Assembly (NCBI GenBank): GCA_024279035.1
Contig: JAJRSA010000031.1
Location: forward strand, 1 to 64,000
Source of the DNA: Alphaproteobacteria bacterium
GTDB taxonomy: Bacteria > Pseudomonadota > Alphaproteobacteria > Micavibrionales > Micavibrionaceae
DNA length: 64,000 nt
Direction: 5' to 3'
This document shows, piece after piece, positions 44,029 to 52,833 of this stretch. The translations under genes and the position numbers were made by a program. The notes below the pieces were generated by a model that saw only the letters and a program-made list of their open reading frames with translations, was not told the DNA's origin and ran no database searches. Numbering within the stretch: the stretch's first letter is position 1; each line of letters starts with the position of its first letter.

Positions 44029-44937
44029 TGCGGCTTCAGCGTTAATCGCCAAAGCATGTTTTTGAATCATCTTTTGAATAGAAGCGCCGATTTCTGGGTC
44101 ACGGAGACTAAAGGCGATGTTGGCTTCAATAAATCCTGCTCGACTTCCGCAATCATAGCGTTCTCCTTCGTATCTTAAGCCATGGAATGGCTGTGTGCCG
44201 ATGAGTTTAGCCATGGCGTCGGTGATTTGAATTTCTCCCCCTGCGCCTGTTTCAAATTTGGAGAGATGTCCAAAAATTTCAGGTTGGAGGATATAGCGTC
44301 CAATGACAGACAACGTAGAAGGTGCGTCTTCTGGGTGTGGTTTCTCGACCAGTCCTTTAATAGACGCAAGCGTCCCATCATCACTCTCGACGTCCAAAAC
44401 GCCGTATTTGGAGGTGTCTTCTTTGGGAACATCCATGACGGCGACCATATTTCCCCCTGTCTCGTTATAGTGTTCAATCATTTGCTTGAGGCAGGGTGTG
44501 TCAGAGAGGATCACGTCATCGGGCAACATAATAGCAAAAGGCTCATCACCAACTAGTTTTCTGGCGCACCAGATGGCATGTCCTAATCCCAAAGGACGTG
44601 CTTGGCGGGTAAGGAAGAGTTGGCTCTCTCCAATTTCGCAGGTACGGACTTTGTCGATCATATCCTGTTTTCCACGGGCTTTAAGTGTGCGTTCAAGCTC
44701 TGGCTGATAGTCGAAATGTTCTTCCAGCATTTCTTTTTGGCGCCCTGTGACAAAGATAAATTCTTCAATGCCTGCCGCTTGGGCTTCTTCAACAGCATGT
44801 TGAATCAAGGGACGATCCACGAGGGGAAGCATTTCCTTGGGCATAACTTTTGTTGCGGGTAAAAAGCGCGTGCCGAGTCCTGCAACAGGGAAGACAGCTT
44901 TACGGACAGGTTTCCATTTAGTGTGTGGGTGTGACAT
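44011..44937 (-). CDS. galU: UTP-glucose-1-phosphate uridylyltransferase
   Basis: It makes UDP-glucose for envelope polysaccharides. The 308-residue protein has the nucleotide-binding motif AVFPVAGLGTRFLPATKVMP and the family segments EMLPLVDRPLIQHAVEEA, FAIMLPDDVILSD and YDCGSRAGFIEANIAFSL. The ATG at 44937 is preceded by AGAGGAAAC; the ATG at 44955 is unlikely. The last five residues (YSRLE) and the stop are read from the end of the 140-bp repeat, so the original C-terminus was probably changed by that element. Confidence 0.95.
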   Translation of the reverse strand: MSHPHTKWKPVRKAVFPVAGLGTRFLPATKVMPKEMLPLVDRPLIQHAVEEAQAAGIEEFIFVTGRQKEMLEEHFDYQPELERTLKARGKQDMIDKVRTCEIGESQLFLTRQARPLGLGHAIWCARKLVGDEPFAIMLPDDVILSDTPCLKQMIEHYNETGGNMVAVMDVPKEDTSKYGVLDVESDDGTLASIKGLVEKPHPEDAPSTLSVIGRYILQPEIFGHLSKFETGAGGEIQITDAMAKLIGTQPFHGLRYEGERYDCGSRAGFIEANIAFSLRDPEIGASIQKMIQKHALAINAEAAYSRLE

Positions 44938-45013
44938 GTTTCCTCTTGTGTTCAATGTGTTACGTCGCCATACTTGCCATGTTTTAACAGACTTGTCGAG
45001 AAAGAATTATAGC

Positions 45014-46708
45014 ATGTATGCCCAGCGATTAAAATTACTAAGAGCGGAAATGAAAGCGCAAAATCTGCACGGATTTCTTGTCCCTCAAACGGATGAATTT
45101 ATGGGGGAATATATCCCTGAGTCTGCGCAACGTTTAGCATGGATTTCTGGGTTTACGGGGTCAGCAGGGGAGGCCATTATTCTTGAGAACAAAGCCTGTG
45201 CCATTACAAACCCTATTTATACACTTCAAATTAAAAAAGAGGTGGAGGAGACTCTGTTTGAGATTAAAAATATTTTTGATATGAGGACGTATGAATGGAT
45301 TAAGGAACATACTCAAGAAAGCGATGTGATTGGATTTGATCCTTGGCTACATACACAAACAGAAATTCAAGAGTTTGAAAAAAAGGGCGTGCGTTTACAG
45401 GCGGTTGAGAGAAATTTAATAGATATGGTGTGGGCAGAGCGTCCGACGCCCCCCGCAGAACCTGTCTTTTTATTCTCGGATGAAACGGCGGGGCGCACAG
45501 CACAAGAGAAAAGAGAGCTTGTCGCTAAAGTTATAAAAGAGGAAGGACTGGAGGCTTTTATAGTGGCCAACCCACAATCGATTGCATGGCTGTTGAATGT
45601 GCGCAGTACCGATGTGCCGTGTACGCCGTTGCCTTTGTCTTATGCGGTGATTTATGCGGACTCTCGGGTTGAGTGGTTTATTGCGCCGTCTCGTGTGCCT
45701 CAAGAGGTGCAAGATCATTTGGGAGCGGATGTTCAACTTATAGCACCTGAGAATTTGAAGCACTCCATCGCACAGATGGAAAAGGTGGGTGTGGATGAAA
45801 AACGCTCTCCCGTTGCGTTTCAACATATGCTAGAGGGAGATGCTGTCAATCTACTCGATCCATGCATTGCTCTGAGAGCCTGCAAAACGGGCTCTGAAGT
45901 ACAGGCGATGAAAGAGGCCCATATTCGAGATGGAAGAGCCTTGACGGCCTGCTTGAAATGGATTGAAGAGGAAGCCCCAAAGGGCGCTCTTACAGAATTA
46001 ATTGTTGATCAAAAACTCAGAGAATACCGAGACGCCACAGGCGCGCTCCAAGATTTAAGTTTTGAGAGTATTGTGGGATGGAAAGATAATGGGGCTATTG
46101 TTCATTATAGAGTGACAGAAGACACAAGCCAACCCATTACAGGGCAAGGACTTCTCTTGATTGATAGCGGAGGGCAATATCTGGATGGGACAACAGATGT
46201 GACACGTACCATTGCGATTGGCACGCCCACAGAGGAAGAAAAGCGAAGCTTTACCCTTGTGCTCAAAGGGCATATTGCCGTTGCGACCGCCACTTTTCCG
46301 GAAGGCACATCAGGCGCACAGATTGATGCCTTTGCCCGTCGTGCCCTGTGGGACGAAAACATGGATTATGGGCATGGCACAGGGCATGGCGTGGGCTGTT
46401 ATCTGAGTGTTCATGAGGAAGCCGTTTATATAGCCCCTCGCTCCACAGGTATTTTTAAAGCCGGCATGACGATTTCCAATGAACCTGGCTATTACAAGGA
46501 AGGCGCATATGGAATCCGTATAGAGTCTGTTGTTGTTGTGATTGAAACAGGACAAACCCTAGAGGATGGACGCAAACTCCTCGGCTTTGAAACCATTACT
46601 ATGGTGCCATTAGATGAAAAACTCATTGTGTGGGAGAGACTCAGTGAGGAAGAAAGCCAATGGGTACAAGGCTACCAAGAGAGAGTAAAAACGGTCCTTA
46701 ACGCATAA
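45014..46708 (+). CDS. Xaa-Pro aminopeptidase (M24B)
   Basis: A cytoplasmic metallopeptidase of 564 residues that removes an N-terminal residue before proline. It has the three-domain layout of the long eukaryote-like form: two creatinase-like N-terminal domains (about residues 1-290) and the C-terminal catalytic pita-bread fold with metal ligands in LIDSGGQYLDGTTDVTRT (two Asp), GHGTGHGVGCYLSVHE (His), SNEPGYYKEGAYGIRIES (Glu) and FETITMVP (Glu). The frame extends left to 44837 across galU, but the homologous start is the ATG at 45014. It diverges from galU across about 75 bases. Confidence 0.93.
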   Translation: MYAQRLKLLRAEMKAQNLHGFLVPQTDEFMGEYIPESAQRLAWISGFTGSAGEAIILENKACAITNPIYTLQIKKEVEETLFEIKNIFDMRTYEWIKEHTQESDVIGFDPWLHTQTEIQEFEKKGVRLQAVERNLIDMVWAERPTPPAEPVFLFSDETAGRTAQEKRELVAKVIKEEGLEAFIVANPQSIAWLLNVRSTDVPCTPLPLSYAVIYADSRVEWFIAPSRVPQEVQDHLGADVQLIAPENLKHSIAQMEKVGVDEKRSPVAFQHMLEGDAVNLLDPCIALRACKTGSEVQAMKEAHIRDGRALTACLKWIEEEAPKGALTELIVDQKLREYRDATGALQDLSFESIVGWKDNGAIVHYRVTEDTSQPITGQGLLLIDSGGQYLDGTTDVTRTIAIGTPTEEEKRSFTLVLKGHIAVATATFPEGTSGAQIDAFARRALWDENMDYGHGTGHGVGCYLSVHEEAVYIAPRSTGIFKAGMTISNEPGYYKEGAYGIRIESVVVVIETGQTLEDGRKLLGFETITMVPLDEKLIVWERLSEEESQWVQGYQERVKTVLNA

Positions 46709-46832
46709 AACACAAGGCTTCCTATTGTTATTCAAGTTAATTTCATTTACCTTGATGCGCGGGCGCTTCTGTTCTCCTGCGCTAACTCAGGTAACATCAT
46801 TGGGGGACGAATAAACAAGAGGAATAAATCTT

Positions 46833-47189
46833 ATGAAATCTAGAAAAACATTATCATCAATCATTATCGCACTCATAGTAGGGGGAAGTTCCCTTTCTTT
46901 TATGGGGGTGTCACTTGCAACAGAGCCAGCCAAAATGAAGAAGCTTGAGAGACAAGCTCTGGACGCTAGTCAAGTAAAATATCAGAAAGACGTGATGGTC
47001 CTTTCCCTGAACGATAAGGATGACTCTGATGAGAATCAGGCGCAATCTAGCAATAGCTCAGAGAGAAAACTTGTTATTGTTGACGGCATTCCTATGGAAT
47101 TGCCTTCTGGGATTATAGAATCAGGTATAAGAAGCGGGCTTTTTAAGGTCGTAGGAAAAGGTTTGCTTGATATTAACTTAGGTCTGTAG
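46833..47189 (+). CDS. Small secreted orphan protein
   Basis: I do not recognise this 118-residue protein. It has a signal peptide (KTLSSIIIALIVGGSSLSFM, probable cleavage after SLA), then a charged mature part: EPAKMKKLERQALDASQVKY, an acidic and serine-rich stretch (DDSDENQAQSSNSSE) and a glycine-containing tail (GIPMELPSGIIESGIRSGLF). AGAGGAA before the ATG supports the start. A strong terminator follows, so it is a single-gene unit. Confidence 0.65.
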   Translation: MKSRKTLSSIIIALIVGGSSLSFMGVSLATEPAKMKKLERQALDASQVKYQKDVMVLSLNDKDDSDENQAQSSNSSERKLVIVDGIPMELPSGIIESGIRSGLFKVVGKGLLDINLGL

Positions 47190-47214
47190 CTTTTCTTTTT
47201 AGAAACACTTTTAT

Positions 47215-47255
47215 AATCGGTCATAAGCATAGTCTGTTTGTGACCGATTTTTTTG
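47215..47255 (+). terminator. Terminator of the small secreted gene
   Basis: AATCGGTCA (47215-47223) pairs exactly with TGACCGATT (47241-47249), followed by a run of T to 47254. It lies 26 bases after the stop. Confidence 0.8.
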
Positions 47256-47276
47256 AGATGTCAGGCAATTATAAAA

Positions 47277-47301
47277 AAAGCCACATGTTTTATGTGGCTT
47301 T
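47277..47301 (-). terminator. Terminator of rpsU
   Basis: AAAGCCACAT (47277-47286) pairs with ATGTGGCTTT (47292-47301) around a five-base loop. The A run at 47273-47279 is the T tract for the minus strand. It follows the rpsU stop by about 29 bases. Confidence 0.85.
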
Positions 47302-47329
47302 CTTGAAAGGATATATGAGGTATTGACCT

Positions 47330-47530
47330 CTAAAGCTTATCTCTAAGCTTGCGCTGGACTTTATGCCAACGACGGACAGCTTCAGCTTTTTGACGCTTAC
47401 GTTTTTCCGTAGGCTTTTCAAAGTTTTTGCGCTGTTTCATTTCACGAAAGATTCCTTCTCGCTGCATTTTCTTCTTTAAAACACGAAGAGCTTGCTCAAT
47501 GTTATTCTCACGCACATTTACGCTAACCAC
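47330..47530 (-). CDS. rpsU: Ribosomal protein S21
   Basis: A 66-residue, very basic small-subunit protein. [20 protein letters not shown], the [20 protein letters not shown] segment and the arginine/lysine-rich tail match the alphaproteobacterial S21. S21 sits near the anti-Shine-Dalgarno end of 16S rRNA. It is transcribed alone with a clear terminator. Confidence 0.97.
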   Translation of the reverse strand: MVSVNVRENNIEQALRVLKKKMQREGIFREMKQRKNFEKPTEKRKRQKAEAVRRWHKVQRKLRDKL

Positions 47531-47788
47531 ACTATCACCCCTTTCAAGAGTATCTAAATTTCTAACAGAGTCTTTATATTATGTATTGAAGGAGAAGGCA
47601 AGAATAAAAGTTGATTTTATATGGTAAGTTATGTGTTTTTCGTGACATATATGAAGAGTGAGTTGCTTATATAATGGTAAAGAATAATGGTTTTTTGGAT
47701 AAAAAGAAAGAGCCGTTGCCAAGACAGGTGTAGGGATTCCATCGGAAAACAAAGAATCATGGTCAATGTCGTTTAAACCTTGAGGGCA
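47531..47788. other. Intergenic region between rpsU and the usher gene
   Basis: These 258 bases carry no convincing gene. The left part must hold the rpsU promoter on the minus strand. I see no clear repeat or terminator for the usher gene, apart from an A- and T-rich stretch near 47690-47710. Confidence 0.4.
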
Positions 47789-50700
47789 TTACTCCTCCAC
47801 CATCGCCTGTTCTATTGCACAAGGCATTTTATCCTGAATAAGCTTTTGGCATAGATCAAAGCTTTCTTTGAGTGTCCCTGAGGGGGTGAGGTAGCGCTCG
47901 ACATTGAGATCATGTTTGTCTTTGATTGTGGTGCGTGTGAGGCGAGAAAGAAGAGGAGAGGGGGCACGCCTCGCCATGATCTTGTTTAAGAGCGTGGAGA
48001 GTGTTGATTTCCCTTGATGTCCAACATTAAGAAGGTAAGAAGAACTTCCATCTTGTTTCATTTTAATCTGCGTGGGAGGGACAAGTTCGGAGAGGATAAT
48101 GTTTTTCCCGTAAATAACAGTTCCGTCATAGCCTATAGAAATAGGTTCAGGCGCGGGTTGCCCTGCTTTTAGGTTTTTGAGGTCTTCATAGACAGGGGTG
48201 AGGAAATAGTCTCCCGGAGGAATTTGAGAGAAGACAAAAAAGCCATCCCCTGCGGTTTTTACAGTTTGTACTTTGTCTAAATCTCCAGATGTGGGGATAA
48301 GCTGAACACGCAGGAGGCGTGCCAAAGCCTGTTTCCCATTTTTCTTTTGGATAGAGACCGTGCCGTCAAGTTCTCCTGCTATATGGATGGGGAATTCCAT
48401 GCTGACAATGTCTCCGCCCCGTGGAAAAATAGAATGCCCTTCTATTGCGGAGATCATGAAGGGGTCGGGGAGGGTGCTTTGATCAACATGGATATCTGTG
48501 ACGTGTGCATTGGGCAATCCACGGACAAGGCTGTAACCATCTTTGTTGGTTTTTTCTCTTTTTCTGACATTGATACTTTCAACAACGACATCGGGGAGAG
48601 GAATATCCTCTTCATTGAATATTCTGTCCCCATTTTTATCATGATACACAAACGCAGAGACGAATCCGCGTCCGATTAATCTTTCACTGGTTATGAGAGG
48701 AGATTTCAAAGAATCTTCATGGATGAGCGTTGTATTCAGATTTAAGCCTGCAAAAATCTCATCATTCGAATCAATTTCTAGGAAGGGGGAGAATCTGACT
48801 TTGTCATGAATATAGGTCAAATTAAGACGGCCTTCTGAGAAATGACGATCTGGTTCATGATCCAGACGTAAATCCGCAGTAACTTTAGGGGTCGGGCGAT
48901 AGCTGAAATGAGAGAAGTATCTATCTATTTTTCTCTCTGGTTTAATATCATATTCCACGCCCCCCCTCATAAAGATCTTCCCCTGTTGATAGCGCATGGA
49001 GAGCGTGTCTTCAAGGCGTTCGGCCTCGTCGGTTTGTGTGATGTGGGAGAGGGTGTTGCTGAGATTAAGACGACCAAAGCCATTACTGAGTGTAAAGCGT
49101 TGCGTGTCGATTTCTGTGCCCTGCGCAGATTCTCTATGAGTGATGTTTCCCGCTATATTTCCGCGTGTGCCTATCCATGGAGCATAAGTTTTAGTTATAG
49201 AGAGATCTGTTTGTAGAATATTAGGGTCTTCTGCGCCATCGGGAGCATAGGCATCGCTACGTACTTCTCCAGATAAAGCGATGTTCCAGTCTTTTATTTT
49301 TGTACGTGCAGTGAGTTCTCCTGCTGTTTCTCCTTCTTCATCGGCGGCAAAATTAGCGTCAAGAATAGCATTTTTTATAATTTTAGTGACACCAGCCCCT
49401 ACAAAGAGTTTTTGTTCTCCTTCGACCTGACGAGAGCGAAACCCTGCATAAGAGAGGGCGTCTCCGAGGAAAAAATTATATTTTCCAGAAAGATGCACTG
49501 TTCCTGCATCAATATCTCCACTGGGGCGTTTTTGATAGGTGCGCTCATCGGACAGAGAGGCAGAAAATTCATAGGTGTTATTTTGGGTTGAGAGAAGAGC
49601 TTCATTCACAGGGATATGAATATTATCTGCGCGAATTTCTCCTTGAGGCCCATAGAAAAACAACTCAAAGGTGTTCTCTCCGCCAAAGAGTTGTATATTT
49701 TCGAATCGGTAGCGCCCTGTTTCATTGATGGTTTGAGAAGAGACAAGGCCTCCATTGCGGTAAAGCTCAACATCCCATCCGGGGAGGGCATCTCCTTCAA
49801 TTTCTGTGGTTTCAAAGTTAGAATTAGAGAGGGGGTTGTTACTAATGTTAAGGCCTAATTCTTGCCCTGTACTTCCTGTGAGAGGAAGGCGCGTGGTTGA
49901 CGAATCACCCACTGTATAAGATCTGGCTTTGAGAGGCCCTAAGAGGGAAGGATCTTCACTTTCCTTCTTGAGGCGCGCTGTGATTGTGTGGAGACCTTGT
50001 TGGTTATCAAGTGTGGTGAGTCCGTAGGCGCTATGTTTAAGAAGCTCTCCCTCAAGGGCAATATTGGCGCTATTTCTATTTGGCTGAGGGCGAGAGGGAC
50101 TCGTTTTGCGATAGGAAGAGCGCAAGGTAATATCAGCCAGATTGAGGTCAAAATTATCATAGGCTACATTTTGACGAGGGAGGCGCGCGACACGAGAGGC
50201 ACGTGAACGTTGGTCTTCTCGCAAACGACGATGGTGTCGCGCCACTTTAGGAAGAGGATAGTCACTTTGGACTTTAATGTATTGTTGTGAAATATCCATC
50301 TCATATTTCATGTCAAACCATTGCTCTAAAGCACTTTTATGGATGTATAATTCTCCCTCTTCAAGGAAGATATCTTTCTCATGAAGCGTAAAGTCTCGCC
50401 CTTTTGAGGTGAGGGTTTTTTGGGGAATATTAAGATTAAAATTCCAATCTTCGCGTAAAAACCAGCCAAAGGCTGTTTGTGTCTCTTCATCATAGGAGAT
50501 AGGAAATTCAAAAACAGAGATAAGATCATAGAAAGAAATATAGATCCCATCCTTTTGTTTGACGGCCAGCATATCAAGGTCATAGACAATGTTTCCAATC
50601 TTTGGACGAAAGAGCAATGGCTCGCCATCGGGAATAAGGCTCAGTTGATAGTGTGAGGAAGAGTGTGAGCCGTTTTTTTTTATTTTAGGGGCAAGTCTAT

Positions 50701-50830
50701 GGACAAATTGAGTGGCTAATCCTTTGAGGTCGGCGCGAGATATTTTATTTGCATATGCAGAATTGAGCGCTAAAACACTTGTACAAGTGGCAATTGTAAA
50801 AAAACCAACAAAGGGACGTAATTGTCTCAA
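47789..50830 (-). CDS. Outer-membrane usher-like protein of a chaperone-usher pilus
   Basis: The 1013-residue protein starts with a signal peptide (MRQLRPFVGFFTIATCTSVL, then ALNSAYA). The central region has the usher-like plug and barrel segment PGWDVELYRNGGLVSSQTIN, GRYRFENIQLFGGENTFELF and later strands such as RLNLTYIHDKVRFSPFLEI. The C-terminal part holds VYHDKNGDRIFNEEDIPLPD and SQIPPGDYFLTP, which resemble carboxypeptidase-regulatory or SdrD-type beta domains. Such ushers secrete and polymerise pilins received from a periplasmic chaperone. It faces the pilin and chaperone genes across a shared 335-base region. The N-terminal 200 residues are unusual, so the class is uncertain. Confidence 0.7.
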   Translation of the reverse strand: MRQLRPFVGFFTIATCTSVLALNSAYANKISRADLKGLATQFVHRLAPKIKKNGSHSSSHYQLSLIPDGEPLLFRPKIGNIVYDLDMLAVKQKDGIYISFYDLISVFEFPISYDEETQTAFGWFLREDWNFNLNIPQKTLTSKGRDFTLHEKDIFLEEGELYIHKSALEQWFDMKYEMDISQQYIKVQSDYPLPKVARHHRRLREDQRSRASRVARLPRQNVAYDNFDLNLADITLRSSYRKTSPSRPQPNRNSANIALEGELLKHSAYGLTTLDNQQGLHTITARLKKESEDPSLLGPLKARSYTVGDSSTTRLPLTGSTGQELGLNISNNPLSNSNFETTEIEGDALPGWDVELYRNGGLVSSQTINETGRYRFENIQLFGGENTFELFFYGPQGEIRADNIHIPVNEALLSTQNNTYEFSASLSDERTYQKRPSGDIDAGTVHLSGKYNFFLGDALSYAGFRSRQVEGEQKLFVGAGVTKIIKNAILDANFAADEEGETAGELTARTKIKDWNIALSGEVRSDAYAPDGAEDPNILQTDLSITKTYAPWIGTRGNIAGNITHRESAQGTEIDTQRFTLSNGFGRLNLSNTLSHITQTDEAERLEDTLSMRYQQGKIFMRGGVEYDIKPERKIDRYFSHFSYRPTPKVTADLRLDHEPDRHFSEGRLNLTYIHDKVRFSPFLEIDSNDEIFAGLNLNTTLIHEDSLKSPLITSERLIGRGFVSAFVYHDKNGDRIFNEEDIPLPDVVVESINVRKREKTNKDGYSLVRGLPNAHVTDIHVDQSTLPDPFMISAIEGHSIFPRGGDIVSMEFPIHIAGELDGTVSIQKKNGKQALARLLRVQLIPTSGDLDKVQTVKTAGDGFFVFSQIPPGDYFLTPVYEDLKNLKAGQPAPEPISIGYDGTVIYGKNIILSELVPPTQIKMKQDGSSSYLLNVGHQGKSTLSTLLNKIMARRAPSPLLSRLTRTTIKDKHDLNVERYLTPSGTLKESFDLCQKLIQDKMPCAIEQAMVEE

Positions 50831-51165
50831 AACTGTTTTAAACCAAGGGTTGTATAAGTGTTCAATAGAAGTAAAAAGGCGCAGAACACGCCTGACATTC
50901 TTTTATAATACGATTTTATTAAAATCTTAGCAATATGTTAGGGAATTGGGATATATTATAGAGGCTGGACGCGCAGAATGGAATATCACTTTAGGTGCAA
51001 AATAATAGGCACAAATTTAAAGCGTTTATAAAAAAATAGTAAAAGGGATTTATTACCTCTTAAAGCTATGCTATAAACCTTTAATATATTTCATATATAT
51101 TTCTAGAAATACACTGCGTAAAATGACTTAAAAAAACTTAAACCAGCTCTTTGGAGGAGACCATA
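50831..51165. promoter_or_regulatory. Divergent promoter region of the pilus locus
   Basis: This 335-base gap separates the usher and pilin starts and contains no gene. It is AT-rich, with TATAAT-like sequences on the plus strand at about 50908 (TTTTATAATACG) and near 51070 (CTATAAACCTTTAATATATT), which are candidate -10 sites for the pilin gene. The pilin is preceded by a strong GGAGGAG. The size leaves room for a long leader or regulator sites, but none is identified. Confidence 0.45.
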
Positions 51166-51747
51166 ATGCTATTTAAACAAACAACAAAACTTCTTGCGGT
51201 GGCACTTGCTACCCTCACGATCTCAACGGGAACAGCACACGCGCAAACAGCAGCTGTTACAGCAGATGTCACAGTGTTGAATACATTGACACTTGTTACA
51301 GCCCTTAACCTGAACTTCGGAACAATTGCTGCTGTCGGAGATGGTGGTAACGTGGCGACAATGGCTATCGGAACAGATGGTGTTCTCGCTGTGCCTGTTT
51401 TAGCGGGGGCGGCTGTGATTGCCGTCGTTGATAATACAGCGGCTTCACAAGCTCAGATTACAATTGCCGATGGCGCGAATGGCGCGATAATCAATGTGGA
51501 TATCCAGAGCGTGGTTAATCCAATTAACGGTGCTGAATCATTCATTTTGGATACATTCTTCACCAGTTATAATGGTGGTGGTGATGTTGCTCGTGTGGCT
51601 GGTGTGCCATGGACAGAAACATTTGATTCTGTCTTTGGTCCAAATCTCAATACATTAGATATCGGTGCAACAATCACAACAACGGGTGCTATTGCTTATA
51701 CAGATAATGTTTATAATGGTGGATTTGACGTCGTCTTTTCTTACTAG
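51166..51747 (+). CDS. DUF4402-like major pilin subunit
   Basis: The 193-residue protein has a signal peptide (MLFKQTTKLLAVALATLTIS, cleavage after AHA) and a beta-rich, alanine/valine/threonine-rich mature part of about 165 residues. LNTLTLVTALNLNFGTIAAV near the mature N-terminus matches DUF4402-type pilins (the L.FG.I motif), and there are no cysteines. The ATG at 51166 is preceded by GGAGGAG, a stronger site than for the frame start at 51151. A strong terminator follows it, which probably keeps pilin transcript more abundant than that of the downstream chaperone. Confidence 0.8.
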   Translation: MLFKQTTKLLAVALATLTISTGTAHAQTAAVTADVTVLNTLTLVTALNLNFGTIAAVGDGGNVATMAIGTDGVLAVPVLAGAAVIAVVDNTAASQAQITIADGANGAIINVDIQSVVNPINGAESFILDTFFTSYNGGGDVARVAGVPWTETFDSVFGPNLNTLDIGATITTTGAIAYTDNVYNGGFDVVFSY

Positions 51748-51766
51748 TATTTTATAAAATTCATGT

Positions 51767-51799
51767 AAAAACCCCATGCGTTTGACGTGTGGGGTTTTT
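51767..51799 (+). terminator. Terminator between pilin and chaperone
   Basis: AAAAACCCCATGCGT (51767-51781) pairs with ACGTGTGGGGTTTTT (51785-51799) over 15 positions with two G-T pairs and a three-base loop, followed by CTTTG. It would end most pilin transcripts and let part read through into the chaperone gene. Confidence 0.8.
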
Positions 51800-51858
51800 C
51801 TTTGTTTAAAATTATTTTATAGTTAGACCATTAAATAATAAATAAGGACGCTCTTCTC

Positions 51859-52683
51859 ATGACACTTCCGACTCGATTCTTCTCTCTTTTTCTTATATGT
51901 TTTTGTCTCCTCCCCCTCCATGCGTATGCGCGTATTGACATTATTCCGCGTAAAATAGTGATGGATTCGCGGGACAGGAGTTCTGAAATCACTATTTTAA
52001 ATATGTTTAATAAAGAAGGGACATTCAGAGTTGATGTTATGCATCATCGTCAAAACGAAGATGGAACCTATACAATTCTCGACACACCGCTTGATGTGAA
52101 TTTTGACACAGATAAGACCGTCCGTTTTTCTCCGCGTCAATTTACATTGCCTTCTCAAGGACGCCAAAAGATTCGAATCTCTTTAAGAAAGCCAGCAGAA
52201 TTAGCTGAGGGAGAATATCGTTTTCATGTAAAAGTTTTACGATTAGCTGATTTAGACAATGCTTCTACTGTCCCTGTGAATCAAACAGGGATCTCTATGA
52301 AAATGAATGTAGGGGTCTCTATTCCTGTTGTTGTCCGTCATGGAAATCTAGAAAGTCAGGCTAAAATGACAAAGACACGCCTTGTTTCAGGAGCAAACAC
52401 GGAAAGAGGACGTCCCGAACTCCATATGACGATTGAGAGAACGGGGACTCAGAGCACAATTGGATCTTTGGAAGCGCTTTGGGAACCAGACGGGCACTCA
52501 GAGTCGGATCGGATCGGATATATAGATAATATGAATATTTTTACAGATGTTGAGCGCCGTCATGTGCAATTGCCTCTGAAATATGTTCCAAAAGGCGCGG
52601 GTGTTATTCGTTTGCGCTATGTTGAAAATGGTTTGGAAAAAACCAAGGGTACGGTGTATGACGAGCTTTTGCTTGAGCAGTAA
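51859..52683 (+). CDS. Periplasmic pilus chaperone (PapD-like)
   Basis: The 274-residue protein starts with a signal peptide (FFSLFLICFCLLPLHAYA) and then has the chaperone-like first domain: IDIIPRKIVMDSRDRSSEIT, LNMFNKEGTFRVDVMHHRQN and the RFSPRQFTLPSQGRQKIRI G1-type strand. The rest (about residues 150-270) fits a second Ig-like domain, with MNVGVSIPVVVRHGN. It has the layout of alternative chaperone-usher systems rather than the classic FimC type. It lies 111 bases after the pilin, beyond the terminator. Confidence 0.8.
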   Translation: MTLPTRFFSLFLICFCLLPLHAYARIDIIPRKIVMDSRDRSSEITILNMFNKEGTFRVDVMHHRQNEDGTYTILDTPLDVNFDTDKTVRFSPRQFTLPSQGRQKIRISLRKPAELAEGEYRFHVKVLRLADLDNASTVPVNQTGISMKMNVGVSIPVVVRHGNLESQAKMTKTRLVSGANTERGRPELHMTIERTGTQSTIGSLEALWEPDGHSESDRIGYIDNMNIFTDVERRHVQLPLKYVPKGAGVIRLRYVENGLEKTKGTVYDELLLEQ

Positions 52684-52833
52684 GTTATCCCCCAATTATC
52701 TACAAGATATCCCCAGATTATTCCATAGGATAGTGTATTATTTCAAAAGCGAAATTGACCTTTCTTCAATAAAATTCTATCCTATAAATTGATGTCAAAT
52801 TTTCTTATACCGATTCGGTAAAGGCACTCATTT

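Noticed and set aside
44837-45013. N-terminal extension of the Xaa-Pro aminopeptidase
   Set aside because: These codons are antisense to the galU start and the leader. The family start matches the ATG at 45014.
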